A stretch of 64,000 nucleotides of DNA from Betaproteobacteria bacterium GR16-43 (GTDB lineage Bacteria > Pseudomonadota > Gammaproteobacteria > Burkholderiales > Usitatibacteraceae), in the NCBI GenBank assembly GCA_001953215.1, contig CP019169.1, positions 372,001 to 436,000 of the forward strand. The letters are read 5' to 3'. The notes under the pieces are model-generated. The model did no database searches. It was not told the origin of the DNA and worked only from the letters and a program-made list of their open reading frames with translations. Each line of letters starts with the position of its first letter. Positions within the stretch are counted from its first letter, which is position 1. Below are positions 1 to 8,131 of this stretch, one piece after another. Made by a program: the position numbers and the translations under genes.

Positions 1-237
1 CGCCCGAAGGAGGCGCGCATGTGTGACTGACCATCTGGGCGCGAACGACGAACCCGTGGGCCTGCGGCAGGCGCTCTGGTACCGAACCTTGGCCTACACA
101 CAGGCGCGATCCCCTCTGACAGTATGGGACTAGGGGTCCCGTACCATTTTCCTGAACGGTGATATCCTGCCTCACCAAGCTCCCGACACCACCCCACGGA
201 GGCGCAGTTTGGGCCGACTTCCCCGGCGTTAGCCCCA

Positions 238-930
238 GTGGCTAACCTGCTACACCTTCCCGAGAAGCTCCAGCAGAACCTCGTCCTCTTCGCTGACGCG
301 AAGGTTGAAGCCGTGGACGAACTGTACGAGGAGCTCGCGAAGTCCGGCCCCGCCTTCTTTGGCGACGCTTACCTCGAATCTTTCGTCTCGCGCCTGAAAC
401 ATTGGCCGCGCCCGGATCTTGATGCGTCCCTGACCGCTTTGGTTGGCCTTTGCCTATCCCGCGCAGCGCATGGAACTTCACCCGAGGAGTTTGCGGACGA
501 AGTGTTGATCGCGCTTCGACGGACAGCGTTGCGTTCGCCGGACAAGACACGCAAGACCGTTACGAGGGACCGTGAGGAGCTTCTTCGCACCCGCATCCTT
601 CGTTTTCTGACGCTGGACTCATTCGTTATTTCGGCGCGCGCGTATGACGTTCTGACCGCGCACCAGCGCGTGATGTACACGTGCAGGATTTTTTCGGACA
701 TTCGCTCAATCTTTGGTGACGACCTTGCGAAGGGGCCGGCAGCGGCCGTTATTGTTCATAAACTGAAGATTGAATTTAGGGAAAGTGGTGAGCGCAAAGA
801 ACTGTACTTTGCCCTCGACACCAAGGACCTGAAAACGCTCGCTGAGACGGTCAAACGGGCCGAAGCGAAAGAAGCCGCTTTGCGCAAGACGTTGGCAGCC
901 ATGGGCACCGTCTTGCTAGAACCGAAATGA
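238..930 (+). CDS. Hypothetical protein, first gene of a lower-GC island
   Basis: I do not recognise this 230-residue protein. It has no signal peptide or membrane segment and looks soluble and mostly helical, with a charged Lys/Glu/Ala-rich C-terminal helix (about residues 195-222). The start is a GTG with no clear ribosome binding site, so the true start is uncertain. It lies 8 bp before the next gene and probably begins a four-gene operon. Base composition is visibly lower in GC than the rest of the window (runs such as those around 750-800), which suggests acquisition by transfer. Confidence 0.6.
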   Translation: MANLLHLPEKLQQNLVLFADAKVEAVDELYEELAKSGPAFFGDAYLESFVSRLKHWPRPDLDASLTALVGLCLSRAAHGTSPEEFADEVLIALRRTALRSPDKTRKTVTRDREELLRTRILRFLTLDSFVISARAYDVLTAHQRVMYTCRIFSDIRSIFGDDLAKGPAAAVIVHKLKIEFRESGERKELYFALDTKDLKTLAETVKRAEAKEAALRKTLAAMGTVLLEPK

Positions 931-938
931 GGTGACGT

Positions 939-1436
939 ATGGGACATGCTGACCTTTGCTTTGATGACCTCGTCCGGGAGCAGCGCGTTTCGGAGAAGGA
1001 GGAGGTGCTGGACGCCTGCATGAATTACGTGGCGCGACAGCTGTTCCCACGCAACAAGGGCCTTGAGAACGTTCTCGCTCAACGGGAAGAACCCCACCCA
1101 CTTCTGTTTGAAATCACCGCCCCTGGCGGTGACCATGCCTTTGACTTCGCACTGGTCGCGGAATTTACTGCGCACGCCACGAAGTGGAAAATGGAGACGG
1201 CATTGTCGTCGTCACTGACGAAAGCGGCGATGCACAACAGCTACCAACGGATAATCGGCCTAGGACCGGAAGTGATCCCTCTGGTACTTAGGGACCTCAA
1301 AGAAACTGGCGACGCGTGGTTCTGGGCACTGCACGCGCTCACTGGGGAAGATCCTGTCCCAGCCGCGCACCGGGGGGACTTCGAAAAAATGACAGGGGAC
1401 TGGTTGGCGTGGGGATTAAAGCACGGGCATCTATAA
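939..1436 (+). CDS. Hypothetical protein with HEAT-like C-terminal helices, partner of the DUF7689-like gene
   Basis: A 165-residue protein. An AGGTGA ribosome binding site precedes the ATG. Residues about 90-165 carry the conserved-looking pattern SYQRIIGLG, then VIPLVLRDLKET, WFWALHALTGEDPV and a final WLAWG. From memory, this C-terminal block is repeatedly encoded immediately upstream of DUF7689-like proteins, as here. The paired helices resemble a HEAT-like repeat, so a binding or adaptor role is possible; this is inference. It overlaps the next gene by 28 bp. Confidence 0.65.
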   Translation: MGHADLCFDDLVREQRVSEKEEVLDACMNYVARQLFPRNKGLENVLAQREEPHPLLFEITAPGGDHAFDFALVAEFTAHATKWKMETALSSSLTKAAMHNSYQRIIGLGPEVIPLVLRDLKETGDAWFWALHALTGEDPVPAAHRGDFEKMTGDWLAWGLKHGHL

Positions 1437-1912
1437 TTCCGCACCCGTTACTCGGGTCCTACGACAAGTTCCTGCCTCTTGCCTTCCCCCGGCTAGTACA
1501 GGACGGGTGCGAAGTGACAAGCAACTGCGCAAAGTACAACTGCGTTGCGTGGGCCGCGAATGTCACTCACCAATGCTGGTGGCCAGACGGCCAACCGCAT
1601 CACTATTGGCCTGAAGGCTGTCCGCTCGAAGAAACCGTTGCAGGTTTTGAAGCGGTATTCATCGGCAAGCTGGGATACGAGCGGGCGGCCAACGCCGACC
1701 TTGAAAGCGGATTCGAGAAGGTCGCGTTATACGTGAACCCAAACGACATTCCGCTTCATATGGCGCGCCAATTGGAGGACGGAAACTGGACAAGCAAATG
1801 TGGTGTGACGTGGGATCTTACGCACTACTCGCTTGATTCACTTCGCGGGGGCGCAAACGACTACGGCAACCCGAAGTACATCTACCGCCGCCCAACGGCG
1901 CAGGCGAAGTGA
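1409..1912 (+). CDS. DUF7689-like protein with conserved Cys and His
   Basis: I chose the GTG at 1409, overlapping the preceding gene by 28 bp; an ATG at 1316 would add 31 residues that read as a frame shadow of the upstream gene. The 167-residue product shows the DUF7689-type pattern: NCVAWAAN with a conserved Cys, WWP and YWP, GFEKVALYV, then HMARQLEDGNWTSKCG with a conserved His, and a terminal Tyr-Arg-Arg-Pro. Placement of one Cys and one His is compatible with a cysteine-hydrolase-like fold, but that is my inference. No signal peptide or membrane segment. Confidence 0.65.
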   Translation: MGIKARASIIPHPLLGSYDKFLPLAFPRLVQDGCEVTSNCAKYNCVAWAANVTHQCWWPDGQPHHYWPEGCPLEETVAGFEAVFIGKLGYERAANADLESGFEKVALYVNPNDIPLHMARQLEDGNWTSKCGVTWDLTHYSLDSLRGGANDYGNPKYIYRRPTAQAK

Positions 1913-1949
1913 AGGCTTAGTCCATACAAGCGAAGTTCCCTGCAAGCAG

Positions 1950-2609
1950 ATGCGAAAAATCGAACCATACCGCCCTAAAGAGCAGACAAGTGAACCAACG
2001 CTGTTTGCGCGGCTGGCAGGCAACCTAAACGTACTGGTGGTTGGTGGCGGTGTTTGTTATCTCGTCGTCCTCGAGAGCTATAGAGGGGCGCTTCGCCCCT
2101 TCGGGCTTGTTCCTTCGGATGTGGGGATCGACTACAACGCGGCTATATGGCCGGTGCTCGGGGCGCTCCTTGTCGCGCTTCTGGCAGCCTACCTTTTCGG
2201 CGTGCTGCAATGGCTTCTTGCGCTTAAGGTGCACGCCACGAACTTCCCCCGACTTCTTGCTTACGGTGCACTTGTCGTTACCGTGCTGTCATTGGTGGCA
2301 TACGCGGAACAAGTGCGGTACGTGGAGAGCATCAAGGCGGGTGGGTACACACCGTGGCGTGTATCGCTGCTCGGCGCGCTGCGCGCGGACCTTGTTTGCG
2401 TGCGCTGGAAGGAGGCAGGGTCTGCGAAAGCGCCGCTTCCCAACGGCAACGTGTTTCTACTGGGCTCCGCGGGCGGAACGGTGATCTTTTACGACATCGC
2501 CTCCGCGACCACGTGGCGAGTTGCCGCCAACGACCTTGTGATCACGGGTAGAGCGATCTTCCCTGCTTACTGGAAGATAGGTGGTGGCGGACCCGGCGAA
2601 GAGCGGTAG
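1950..2609 (+). CDS. Small membrane protein of unknown function, last gene of the island
   Basis: The ATG at 1950 (protein beginning MRKIEPYRPKE) is preferred over an upstream start whose extra 39 residues overlap the previous gene in another frame. The protein is 219 residues with three hydrophobic segments at roughly 23-42, 62-92 and 100-120, followed by a soluble C-terminal part of about 90 residues. It sits 37 bp after the DUF7689-like gene in the same direction. No family recognised; a membrane partner of the three upstream soluble proteins is plausible but unproven. Confidence 0.6.
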   Translation: MRKIEPYRPKEQTSEPTLFARLAGNLNVLVVGGGVCYLVVLESYRGALRPFGLVPSDVGIDYNAAIWPVLGALLVALLAAYLFGVLQWLLALKVHATNFPRLLAYGALVVTVLSLVAYAEQVRYVESIKAGGYTPWRVSLLGALRADLVCVRWKEAGSAKAPLPNGNVFLLGSAGGTVIFYDIASATTWRVAANDLVITGRAIFPAYWKIGGGGPGEER

Positions 2610-2619
2610 CAGGGACGGC

Positions 2620-2760
2620 TCTAGTCGTCATCGACATCCACGACGACGGCGCCTGCACCCGCCAGCCGCCGCCCCATCTTCCGCCTCAAACCCCCGCAGC
2701 CACACCGACTCCCGGCCGATCGCGACCTATTTGGTCTCGGTGGAATCACATCCTTCCGAG
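2620..2760 (-). pseudogene. Decayed relic of a paralogue of the gene at 4517-4807
   Basis: Reverse-strand reading gives a short segment (IGRESVWLRGFEAED) nearly matching IGQESILLRGFEAED in the intact protein at 4517-4807. By eye about 43 of 53 bases match between 2675-2727 and 4558-4610, and weaker similarity continues on both sides with small gaps. The rest of the frame is disrupted and there is no complete reading frame. It begins about 10 bp after the island ends and precedes the DUF2235 gene, so intact copy and relic flank that gene in the same orientation. Confidence 0.6.
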
Positions 2761-2851
2761 GGCCAAGCCCTTCGTTTAGTCCGCTTTAGCAATATCGGTC
2801 GTCGCGCTACCCTGTCACCCTCCCGAAGTCTCCAGGACACGCGCCCTCCCC

Positions 2852-4510
2852 ATGCCCGACACCCGCCAGCTCCTCATCTGCTGCGACGGCACGAGCAACA
2901 ACGTGACCGGCCGCAATCACGACACCAACGTGATCAAGATGCTCGACTTCTTCGGGAGCGACCCACAGCAAGTGGTCTACTACGACCCCGGCGTCGGCAA
3001 CGGGGGCGTCCTGCCCGGCGTCACGTGGTGGGACAAGTTCGCGATGTTCCGCGACCGCGTGCTGGGCCTGGCGCTCGGCAGCGGCATCTACGAGAACGTG
3101 GCGCAGGGCTATCGCTTCGTCATGAAGGAGTACCGGCCCGGCGACGAGCTCTACTTCTTCGGCTTCTCGCGCGGCGCCTTCACGGCGCGGTGCATCGCGG
3201 GCATGGTGCGCAAGTTCGGCGTGCTGCCCCCGCACATGGCGGCGATGTTGCCCACGCTCGTGCACACCTACTTCTCGACACGCCGCGGTGAAGCGGCCAA
3301 GGCGTTGAACGAGGCGCTCACGGACCAGATCCGCCGCACCTTCGCGCGGCCCGACAGCCTGCAGATGAAGGTGCACTTCGTCGGCACGTGGGACACGGTG
3401 AAGGCCGTTGGCATGCCCTTCTTCCGCAAGCGCATCGCGGCCGATCCGTCGATCAAGGGCAAGGCCTTCCTGCACGTGCGCCAGGCACTTGCCCTGGACG
3501 AGCATCGCGCGCTCTTCGAGCCGCGCCTCTATGGCGACCCCAACGGCCCCGTCGGTCCCGGCCAGACGATGGAGCAACTGTGGTTCCCGGGCGCGCACTG
3601 CGACATCGGCGGTGGCTACCAGGACCAGGACTGCACGGGGAGCAACGCGGCCTTGGCCTGGCTGCTCGACGAGGCGCGACAAGTGGGCCTGCGCCTGTAC
3701 GCACGAGGCGAGCTCGTGCAGGACTTCGCGGTCATCGAGCAAGCAGTGGCCACGCGATGCCAAGTGCCTCCCGGTGCGCCGCGCGTCCACTCGCAGATCT
3801 ACGACATGAGCCTCTGGGCGATCGCCGGCCTCTGGGTTCGCGAGACCAACGCCATCGTGAACAAGAAGGTCGTTCCCGGCGTCGAGCATCCGAGTGCCTC
3901 GCAGCCACCGCTTTCGTTCCCCACCGACACGATCTGGCGCAAGCCCCGCCCGAAGGCCTGGGTCGCGCTCGCGGCGTTGGCCACGCTCGCCACCTTCCTG
4001 TTCGTGGGGCGCGTGCTCACTGGCATGAGCCCACCCGGCGGCTGGTTCGACCTCGTCGGCTACTGGAACCTCTTGCCGCAATACCTTGACGCGAACGGCA
4101 AGGTTGCGTGCCTCCAACTCTTCTGGTGGCTGGACGGCAGCGGCGGCTACTCGAAGCTGCAGGAAATGACGACGCTCGTGCCCGCCCTCTTCGCGGACCT
4201 CACGTTCATCGTGGCGTACGGATGCTTCCTCGCGTGGTTCGTCGCTCGCGCGTTCGCCACCGTCGCGGGCCTCAACCGCGCGGCCACGCCGAAGTCGAAG
4301 GCGCTCAACTTCCTGGGCCTCGCACTTCCCACCGCGATGATCGCGGACGTAGCCGAGAACGCGATGACCTGGGCCGTGTTCGCCACTACAAACGTGAGCT
4401 TCGGTGCTTCCTTCCTGGCGGTGCTGATGACGCTGGCCGCGGCGGTGAAGTGGATCTCACTGGGTGGAGTGGTTGCATTGATTGGATGGAGCCTGGTCCG
4501 GCGTCACTAA
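2852..4510 (+). CDS. DUF2235 alpha/beta hydrolase with C-terminal membrane helices
   Basis: The 552-residue protein opens with LLICCDGTSNN, the usual start of DUF2235 domains, and has the nucleophile elbow GFSRG at residues 104-108 (Ser106) followed by AFTAR. Later motifs GTWDTV and FPGAHCDIGGGY fit the same family. DUF2235 proteins are alpha/beta hydrolases that include type VI lipase effectors of the Tle1 type, but here the C-terminal third holds about four hydrophobic segments (roughly 370-390, 430-455, 480-505, 515-545), which suggests an inner-membrane hydrolase. No type VI genes are nearby. An AGGA precedes the start. Confidence 0.85.
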   Translation: MPDTRQLLICCDGTSNNVTGRNHDTNVIKMLDFFGSDPQQVVYYDPGVGNGGVLPGVTWWDKFAMFRDRVLGLALGSGIYENVAQGYRFVMKEYRPGDELYFFGFSRGAFTARCIAGMVRKFGVLPPHMAAMLPTLVHTYFSTRRGEAAKALNEALTDQIRRTFARPDSLQMKVHFVGTWDTVKAVGMPFFRKRIAADPSIKGKAFLHVRQALALDEHRALFEPRLYGDPNGPVGPGQTMEQLWFPGAHCDIGGGYQDQDCTGSNAALAWLLDEARQVGLRLYARGELVQDFAVIEQAVATRCQVPPGAPRVHSQIYDMSLWAIAGLWVRETNAIVNKKVVPGVEHPSASQPPLSFPTDTIWRKPRPKAWVALAALATLATFLFVGRVLTGMSPPGGWFDLVGYWNLLPQYLDANGKVACLQLFWWLDGSGGYSKLQEMTTLVPALFADLTFIVAYGCFLAWFVARAFATVAGLNRAATPKSKALNFLGLALPTAMIADVAENAMTWAVFATTNVSFGASFLAVLMTLAAAVKWISLGGVVALIGWSLVRRH

Positions 4511-4516
4511 GGTTCA

Positions 4517-4807
4517 TCACGCAAACACGCACATCCACTCCTGCACATACCCCGTCTCATCCTCCGCTTCAAACCCGCGCAGCAATATCGACTCCTGCCC
4601 GATCGCCACGAGTTGAGGTTCATGCAGCGGCGGGATCACGTCCCTGCTCTTCGACCCACGCTCCTCAGTCTCCGTGAGCGTCGCCACCTGATGCAGCGCG
4701 CTCCCATGCGTGACTGAATGGATCGAGAGCTTTCCCGGCAAGCCCTCGCCTCCCCGCACCTTCAGGCGCCGCCCACGACGCCGCATCACGAACACACGCG
4801 CATTCAT
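4517..4807 (-). CDS. Small hypothetical protein, intact relative of the relic at 2620-2760
   Basis: A 96-residue basic-start protein (begins MNARVFVMRRRGRR). Features are a central HSVTHGSALHQVATL segment and a C-terminal LRGFEAED...YVQEWMC. No signal peptide or membrane segment. The start was placed at the ATG at 4805-4807 because a longer open frame runs backwards through the next gene. It is convergent with the DUF2235 gene with a 6 bp gap. Family not recognised; the existence of a related relic supports that this is a real coding sequence. Confidence 0.65.
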   Translation of the reverse strand: MNARVFVMRRRGRRLKVRGGEGLPGKLSIHSVTHGSALHQVATLTETEERGSKSRDVIPPLHEPQLVAIGQESILLRGFEAEDETGYVQEWMCVFA

Positions 4808-4932
4808 CGGGCCATCGTAACGACGGGAAGCCGCCGGAAATCGGCCGGGGCGCAATTGTGGATAAGTGGTCCGAAACGCGCCCGGAATCCGTCCTTGCAG
4901 GTAGGACCCACCACCACCAGGAGAACCTGCAC

Positions 4933-5253
4933 ATGACCCACGACAGCAAAGCCTCCCCCTCCATGAAGGCCACCCTCGCCGCCCTGGGAGCCTCCCTCGG
5001 CGTCGCGATGGTGACGGTCGCCTACGCGGGCGACGGTTCGGTGAAGCCCCCCGACGCCGCGAAGGACCCGAAGAACGCGCCCGCCGATGCCAAGACCGTG
5101 AAGTTGGCGCCCGCTGACGCGAAGACCGTGAAGCTCGCACCGGCCGATGCGGCCGCGGTGAAGTTGAAGCCGCCGCCCGAAGAAGTGAAGGTCCCGGGTG
5201 ACGCGACCCAGATGAAGAACGAGGCGCTGAAGAATAAGCCCGCCGGCAAGTAA
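4933..5253 (+). CDS. Small exported protein with Pro-Ala-Asp-Ala repeats
   Basis: The ATG at 4933 follows AGGAGA with good spacing. The 106-residue product has a hydrophobic stretch at about 12-31 ending in a plausible signal-peptidase site (VAYA), then three imperfect repeats of the form PADAKTVKLA between about 52 and 80. The mature part is Lys, Ala and Pro rich and probably disordered. It lies 10 bp before the Cys-cluster gene and may be co-transcribed. No function can be assigned. Confidence 0.65.
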   Translation: MTHDSKASPSMKATLAALGASLGVAMVTVAYAGDGSVKPPDAAKDPKNAPADAKTVKLAPADAKTVKLAPADAAAVKLKPPPEEVKVPGDATQMKNEALKNKPAGK

Positions 5254-5263
5254 CGAGCCCCGC

Positions 5264-5926
5264 ATGACCCAGCCGATCCCCATCCAGTGGCTCCCCCACT
5301 GGCGCCCCGAGGATCGGCTGGTGCGCACCTCGCACTACGCGTACCAGTGCGGCGGTTGCGGCCAATGCTGCCGCTCGAAAGTCATCACCGTGAATCCCTA
5401 CGAGGTCGCACGCCTCGCGCGCTCGCAGGGAATCTCCACCACGCAATTCCTCGAGCAGCACACGAGCGGTGTCGCGCTCAACCGGCGCGAGGACGACACC
5501 TGCGTTTTCCTCGGCGAGCACGGCTGCAGCGTGCATGCCGACCGCCCGCTGGTCTGCCGCCTCTATCCGCTAGGCCGCCACGTGAGCCGCGAGGGCGACG
5601 AGACCTTCTCGCACGTCGCGCCTCATCCCCAAACAAAAGGCCACTACACCGAGCAAGGCACCGTGCAGTCGTGGCTCGATTCGCAAGGCGCGGAGCCGTT
5701 CATCTCCGCCACGAGCGCCTACCTCGATGCCTTCCACCGCCTCTTCGCGAAGATGGCCGAGCGCGAAGGCGGCGATGGCGTCACCGGTTGGCCGGACGCT
5801 CCGCGTGAGAGTCCTGTCGATTGGCTCGATATCGATGCGGCGGTTGGGGAGCCGCAGCCTTGGGAGACCGTTGAACAACGCATGGCGGCGCACATACGGT
5901 GGCTGGATGCGCAGGAGATTCGATAG
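5264..5926 (+). CDS. YkgJ family cysteine cluster protein
   Basis: The 220-residue protein has the cysteine pattern of the YkgJ/Fliw-type zinc- or iron-chelating CxxCxxCC domain: YQCGGCGQCCRSK at about 28-40, then DDTCVFLGEHGCSVHADRPLVCRLYPLGR at about 80-110, where the second pair of Cys and the RP..CR..P motif are diagnostic. Such proteins bind a metal or Fe-S cluster; specific substrates are mostly unknown. It is cytoplasmic by sequence. It follows the small exported protein by 10 bp and is convergent with the next gene. Confidence 0.85.
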   Translation: MTQPIPIQWLPHWRPEDRLVRTSHYAYQCGGCGQCCRSKVITVNPYEVARLARSQGISTTQFLEQHTSGVALNRREDDTCVFLGEHGCSVHADRPLVCRLYPLGRHVSREGDETFSHVAPHPQTKGHYTEQGTVQSWLDSQGAEPFISATSAYLDAFHRLFAKMAEREGGDGVTGWPDAPRESPVDWLDIDAAVGEPQPWETVEQRMAAHIRWLDAQEIR

Positions 5927-5935
5927 CGCGCCCCG

Positions 5936-6709
5936 CTACGGCTTCGCCGCGGCCACGCCTTTCATCAACTCCGGCATCGCTTTCCCGAGCTGCTCCACCA
6001 AGGTCCGGCGGATCGCGAGGTACTTTTCGCCGTCATCCAGCAGCTCCCACGGATGGCCCTTCTCGGCCTTGCGAGGACTGTCCGCCATCGGATAGATGCG
6101 GTTCGCGACGATCCGTTGCCGCGCGGCCACCTTGCGCGCCGCGGGATCGATCAACGCGACGTCGAAATAAGCGAACACACCCAGGAAGCCCGAATCGCTG
6201 GCGCGGGTGTCCTCCACCGTGATGTACGTCAGCCGATCGATGTAGAACCCGAGGCCGGATCCGCGGCCGCGCCCCGTGCTCGTGTTCACGCCCTGGAATG
6301 TGTGATCGGCGCGCCGCGGCCAGAGCGCCACGATCCATTGCTTCTTCGCGGGATCGATCAACGGCGCAAGCGTCTTGACCAACGCCGCAGCGATGTCCGC
6401 CTCGTCGGCCTGGTCGAGCGTGTCGACGCCGGGCAGTCCCTCGCGGAAGGAAAGCTGCTTGAAGTTGGCCTGCGGATCGGCGGGCGTCACGCCGTCGATC
6501 ACCGCCGTGGCGATCGCGTTATCCCACGGCAGGTTCGGGAACTTGAGCACCTCGCCGCTGGCGCCGAGGTTCGAGCCCGTGCTCGAGCGAGCGTAGCTCA
6601 CGTTGAGCCGGTCGCCGATCAGCGGCGCGATGATGTATTCGGCGGCGATGGCGGGGAGTGCCGCGAGCAATGTGGCGATGAGGAGAACGCCGGAGCAGAT
6701 TTTATTCAT
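5936..6709 (-). CDS. Exported hypothetical protein
   Basis: A 257-residue protein with a clear N-terminal signal peptide (residues 1-22, MNKICSGVLLIATLLAALP then AIAAE). The mature part contains DDGEKYLAIRRTLVEQLGKAMPELM near the C-terminus and no recognisable domain. Cys5 precedes the hydrophobic core, so it is not a lipobox. The gene stands alone between a convergent YkgJ gene and the LysR gene 24 bp upstream on the same strand; co-transcription with the latter is possible. Confidence 0.7.
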   Translation of the reverse strand: MNKICSGVLLIATLLAALPAIAAEYIIAPLIGDRLNVSYARSSTGSNLGASGEVLKFPNLPWDNAIATAVIDGVTPADPQANFKQLSFREGLPGVDTLDQADEADIAAALVKTLAPLIDPAKKQWIVALWPRRADHTFQGVNTSTGRGRGSGLGFYIDRLTYITVEDTRASDSGFLGVFAYFDVALIDPAARKVAARQRIVANRIYPMADSPRKAEKGHPWELLDDGEKYLAIRRTLVEQLGKAMPELMKGVAAAKP

Positions 6710-6733
6710 GGCGTGGATGATAAACCGCGCGGA

Positions 6734-7624
6734 TCAGCGCTTCACCGGTCCCGCCACGTCCATGAGATAGCTGCGGAACGCCTTCAAGTGCGGCGGCGAA
6801 GCGGCATTGCGGTCCCACGCCGCCTCGTAGGTGATGATCGCCGAACCACGTCCCACCGCCACCACCGGGAACGCCGCGGCATTCCCGATGATGCGCGACT
6901 CCGGGACGATCGCCCCGCCGATGCCGAGCGAGGCCCACTCCTGCAGCACCTGGTAGCTCACGGCCTGGCCGGGATACTCGCGCACCTTCACGCCGGCGCG
7001 GCGGAAGAGCTCGCGCGTGAGCGGTGCCAGCCCGCAAACACCCAGTGTGAGGATCAACGTGTCACGCGCGATGTCCTCGAGCGAAATCTTCGGGGAGCCC
7101 GTTCCGGCACCGCCGCGCGGGATGTACCGGAGCACGTCCTGGTAGAGCACGCGGTTCCGCCGGGACTTGCTGCCCGCCAGCATCACGCCGCAGATCACGT
7201 CCACCTGCTCGCTCTCGAGCCGCGCGCCCAGCTCGCCGCTGTTGCACTCCTTGTAGATGATCTCGACGCCGGGGTTGTCCTGCCGGAACGGTTCGAAAAG
7301 CGCCATCAACCGCCGCGTATCGACGATGGGGGAGAACGCCACGCGCACGAGCTTGCGGTCGGGATCCAGCAACGCCCTCGCGCGCTGCTTCAATTCGCCG
7401 ACGGAATCGAGCACGCCTCCGATCGAGGCCAGCAACTCGCGGCCGAAGGCGGTGGGCGCCACGCTGCGGGTCGTGCGGCTGAAGAGGCGTGCGCCCAGCT
7501 CCTCCTCCAGCTCCGACACGGCGTTGGAAATCGTGGGCTGCGAAACGCCGCGGGCGCGCGCCGCCTCGCTGAAGGAGCCGGATTCGGCCACGGCGCGGGC
7601 GTACTCGAGCTGGACCAGGTTCAT
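6734..7624 (-). CDS. LysR family transcriptional regulator
   Basis: The 296-residue length and layout are typical. Residues 1-60 form the winged helix-turn-helix (LEYARAVAESGSFSEAARARGVSQPTISNAVSELEEELGARLF, with the SQPTISNAV recognition helix), followed by a periplasmic-binding-protein-like effector domain (about 90-290). It is divergent from the MAPEG-SDR-cupin operon across 98 bp, the usual arrangement for a LysR regulator controlling its neighbour. The inducer cannot be read from sequence. Confidence 0.92.
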   Translation of the reverse strand: MNLVQLEYARAVAESGSFSEAARARGVSQPTISNAVSELEEELGARLFSRTTRSVAPTAFGRELLASIGGVLDSVGELKQRARALLDPDRKLVRVAFSPIVDTRRLMALFEPFRQDNPGVEIIYKECNSGELGARLESEQVDVICGVMLAGSKSRRNRVLYQDVLRYIPRGGAGTGSPKISLEDIARDTLILTLGVCGLAPLTRELFRRAGVKVREYPGQAVSYQVLQEWASLGIGGAIVPESRIIGNAAAFPVVAVGRGSAIITYEAAWDRNAASPPHLKAFRSYLMDVAGPVKR

Positions 7625-7642
7625 GGCTCATATGCTACGGCT

Positions 7643-7652
7643 ATGAATTCAT
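7643..7652. promoter_or_regulatory. Candidate LysR binding palindrome in the divergent intergenic region
   Basis: The perfect palindrome ATGAATTCAT lies in an AT-richer 98 bp gap between the LysR gene and the MAPEG gene, 18 bp before the LysR start. LysR proteins bind interrupted palindromes in exactly this kind of region. The palindrome is short and could be chance. Confidence 0.3.
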
Positions 7653-7722
7653 TTCAGTCCAGTCCATTCTCAAATATGTTGGCGAAGCCCATGATTCGCC
7701 TTCAACCCACGACGGAGGCCGC

Positions 7723-8130
7723 ATGACCGCCTTGCATTGGCTCGCCCTCACCGCGACGATGACCGCCCTTTTCTGGCTCACCTATGTACCCAACCGGCTG
7801 ATCGCGATCGGCCTCTGGGCCACGATGGCCAACCCCACGCCGCAGGGTGCCGCCGCGCTCGGCCCGTGGGCACAACGCGCGAAGGCCGCGCACGCGAACG
7901 CCATCGAGAACCTCGCGCCCTTCGCGGTCCTCGTGCTCGTGGCCTACGCGAAGGGGCAGGACACGCAGGCCTCCGTGCTGATCGCGGCCCAGGTGTACTT
8001 CTGGGCGCGCCTCGCCCACTTCATCGTGTTCACGGCGGGGTTGCCCGGCGCGCGCACCGTCGCTTTCACGGCCGGCTGGATCGCGCAGATGGTCGTGGCG
8101 TACGCGGTCCTCCGGGGCATCGGGGGTTAG
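7723..8130 (+). CDS. MAPEG family membrane protein
   Basis: A 135-residue integral membrane protein with four hydrophobic segments and the MAPEG hallmarks: a charged loop RAKAAHANAIENLAPFAVLVL at about 52-72 (the HxNxxEN-like signature) and ARLAHFIVFTAG later. MAPEG proteins are membrane enzymes of the eicosanoid/glutathione class; bacterial substrates are mostly unknown. A GGAGG ribosome binding site precedes the ATG. It is first in a three-gene operon with an SDR protein and a cupin protein. Confidence 0.88.
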   Translation: MTALHWLALTATMTALFWLTYVPNRLIAIGLWATMANPTPQGAAALGPWAQRAKAAHANAIENLAPFAVLVLVAYAKGQDTQASVLIAAQVYFWARLAHFIVFTAGLPGARTVAFTAGWIAQMVVAYAVLRGIGG

Positions 8131-8131
8131 C

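Noticed and set aside
1-237. Possible end of an upstream gene at the window edge
   Set aside because: Stop codons occur in the first bases and no reading frame with recognisable coding content enters the window.
1316-1408. Longer N-terminus for the DUF7689-like protein (start ATG 1316)
   Set aside because: The extra 31 residues lie in a second frame of the upstream gene and lack family similarity; the GTG at 1409 gives only a 28 bp overlap.
2807-4117. Long open frame on the minus strand across the DUF2235 gene
   Set aside because: It is low-complexity Arg/Ala/Glu-rich, an antisense shadow of a GC-rich gene with clear family motifs.
2852-4510. Type VI secretion effector interpretation of the DUF2235 protein
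   Set aside because: No vgrG, hcp, PAAR or immunity gene is near, and the C-terminal membrane helices favour a membrane hydrolase.
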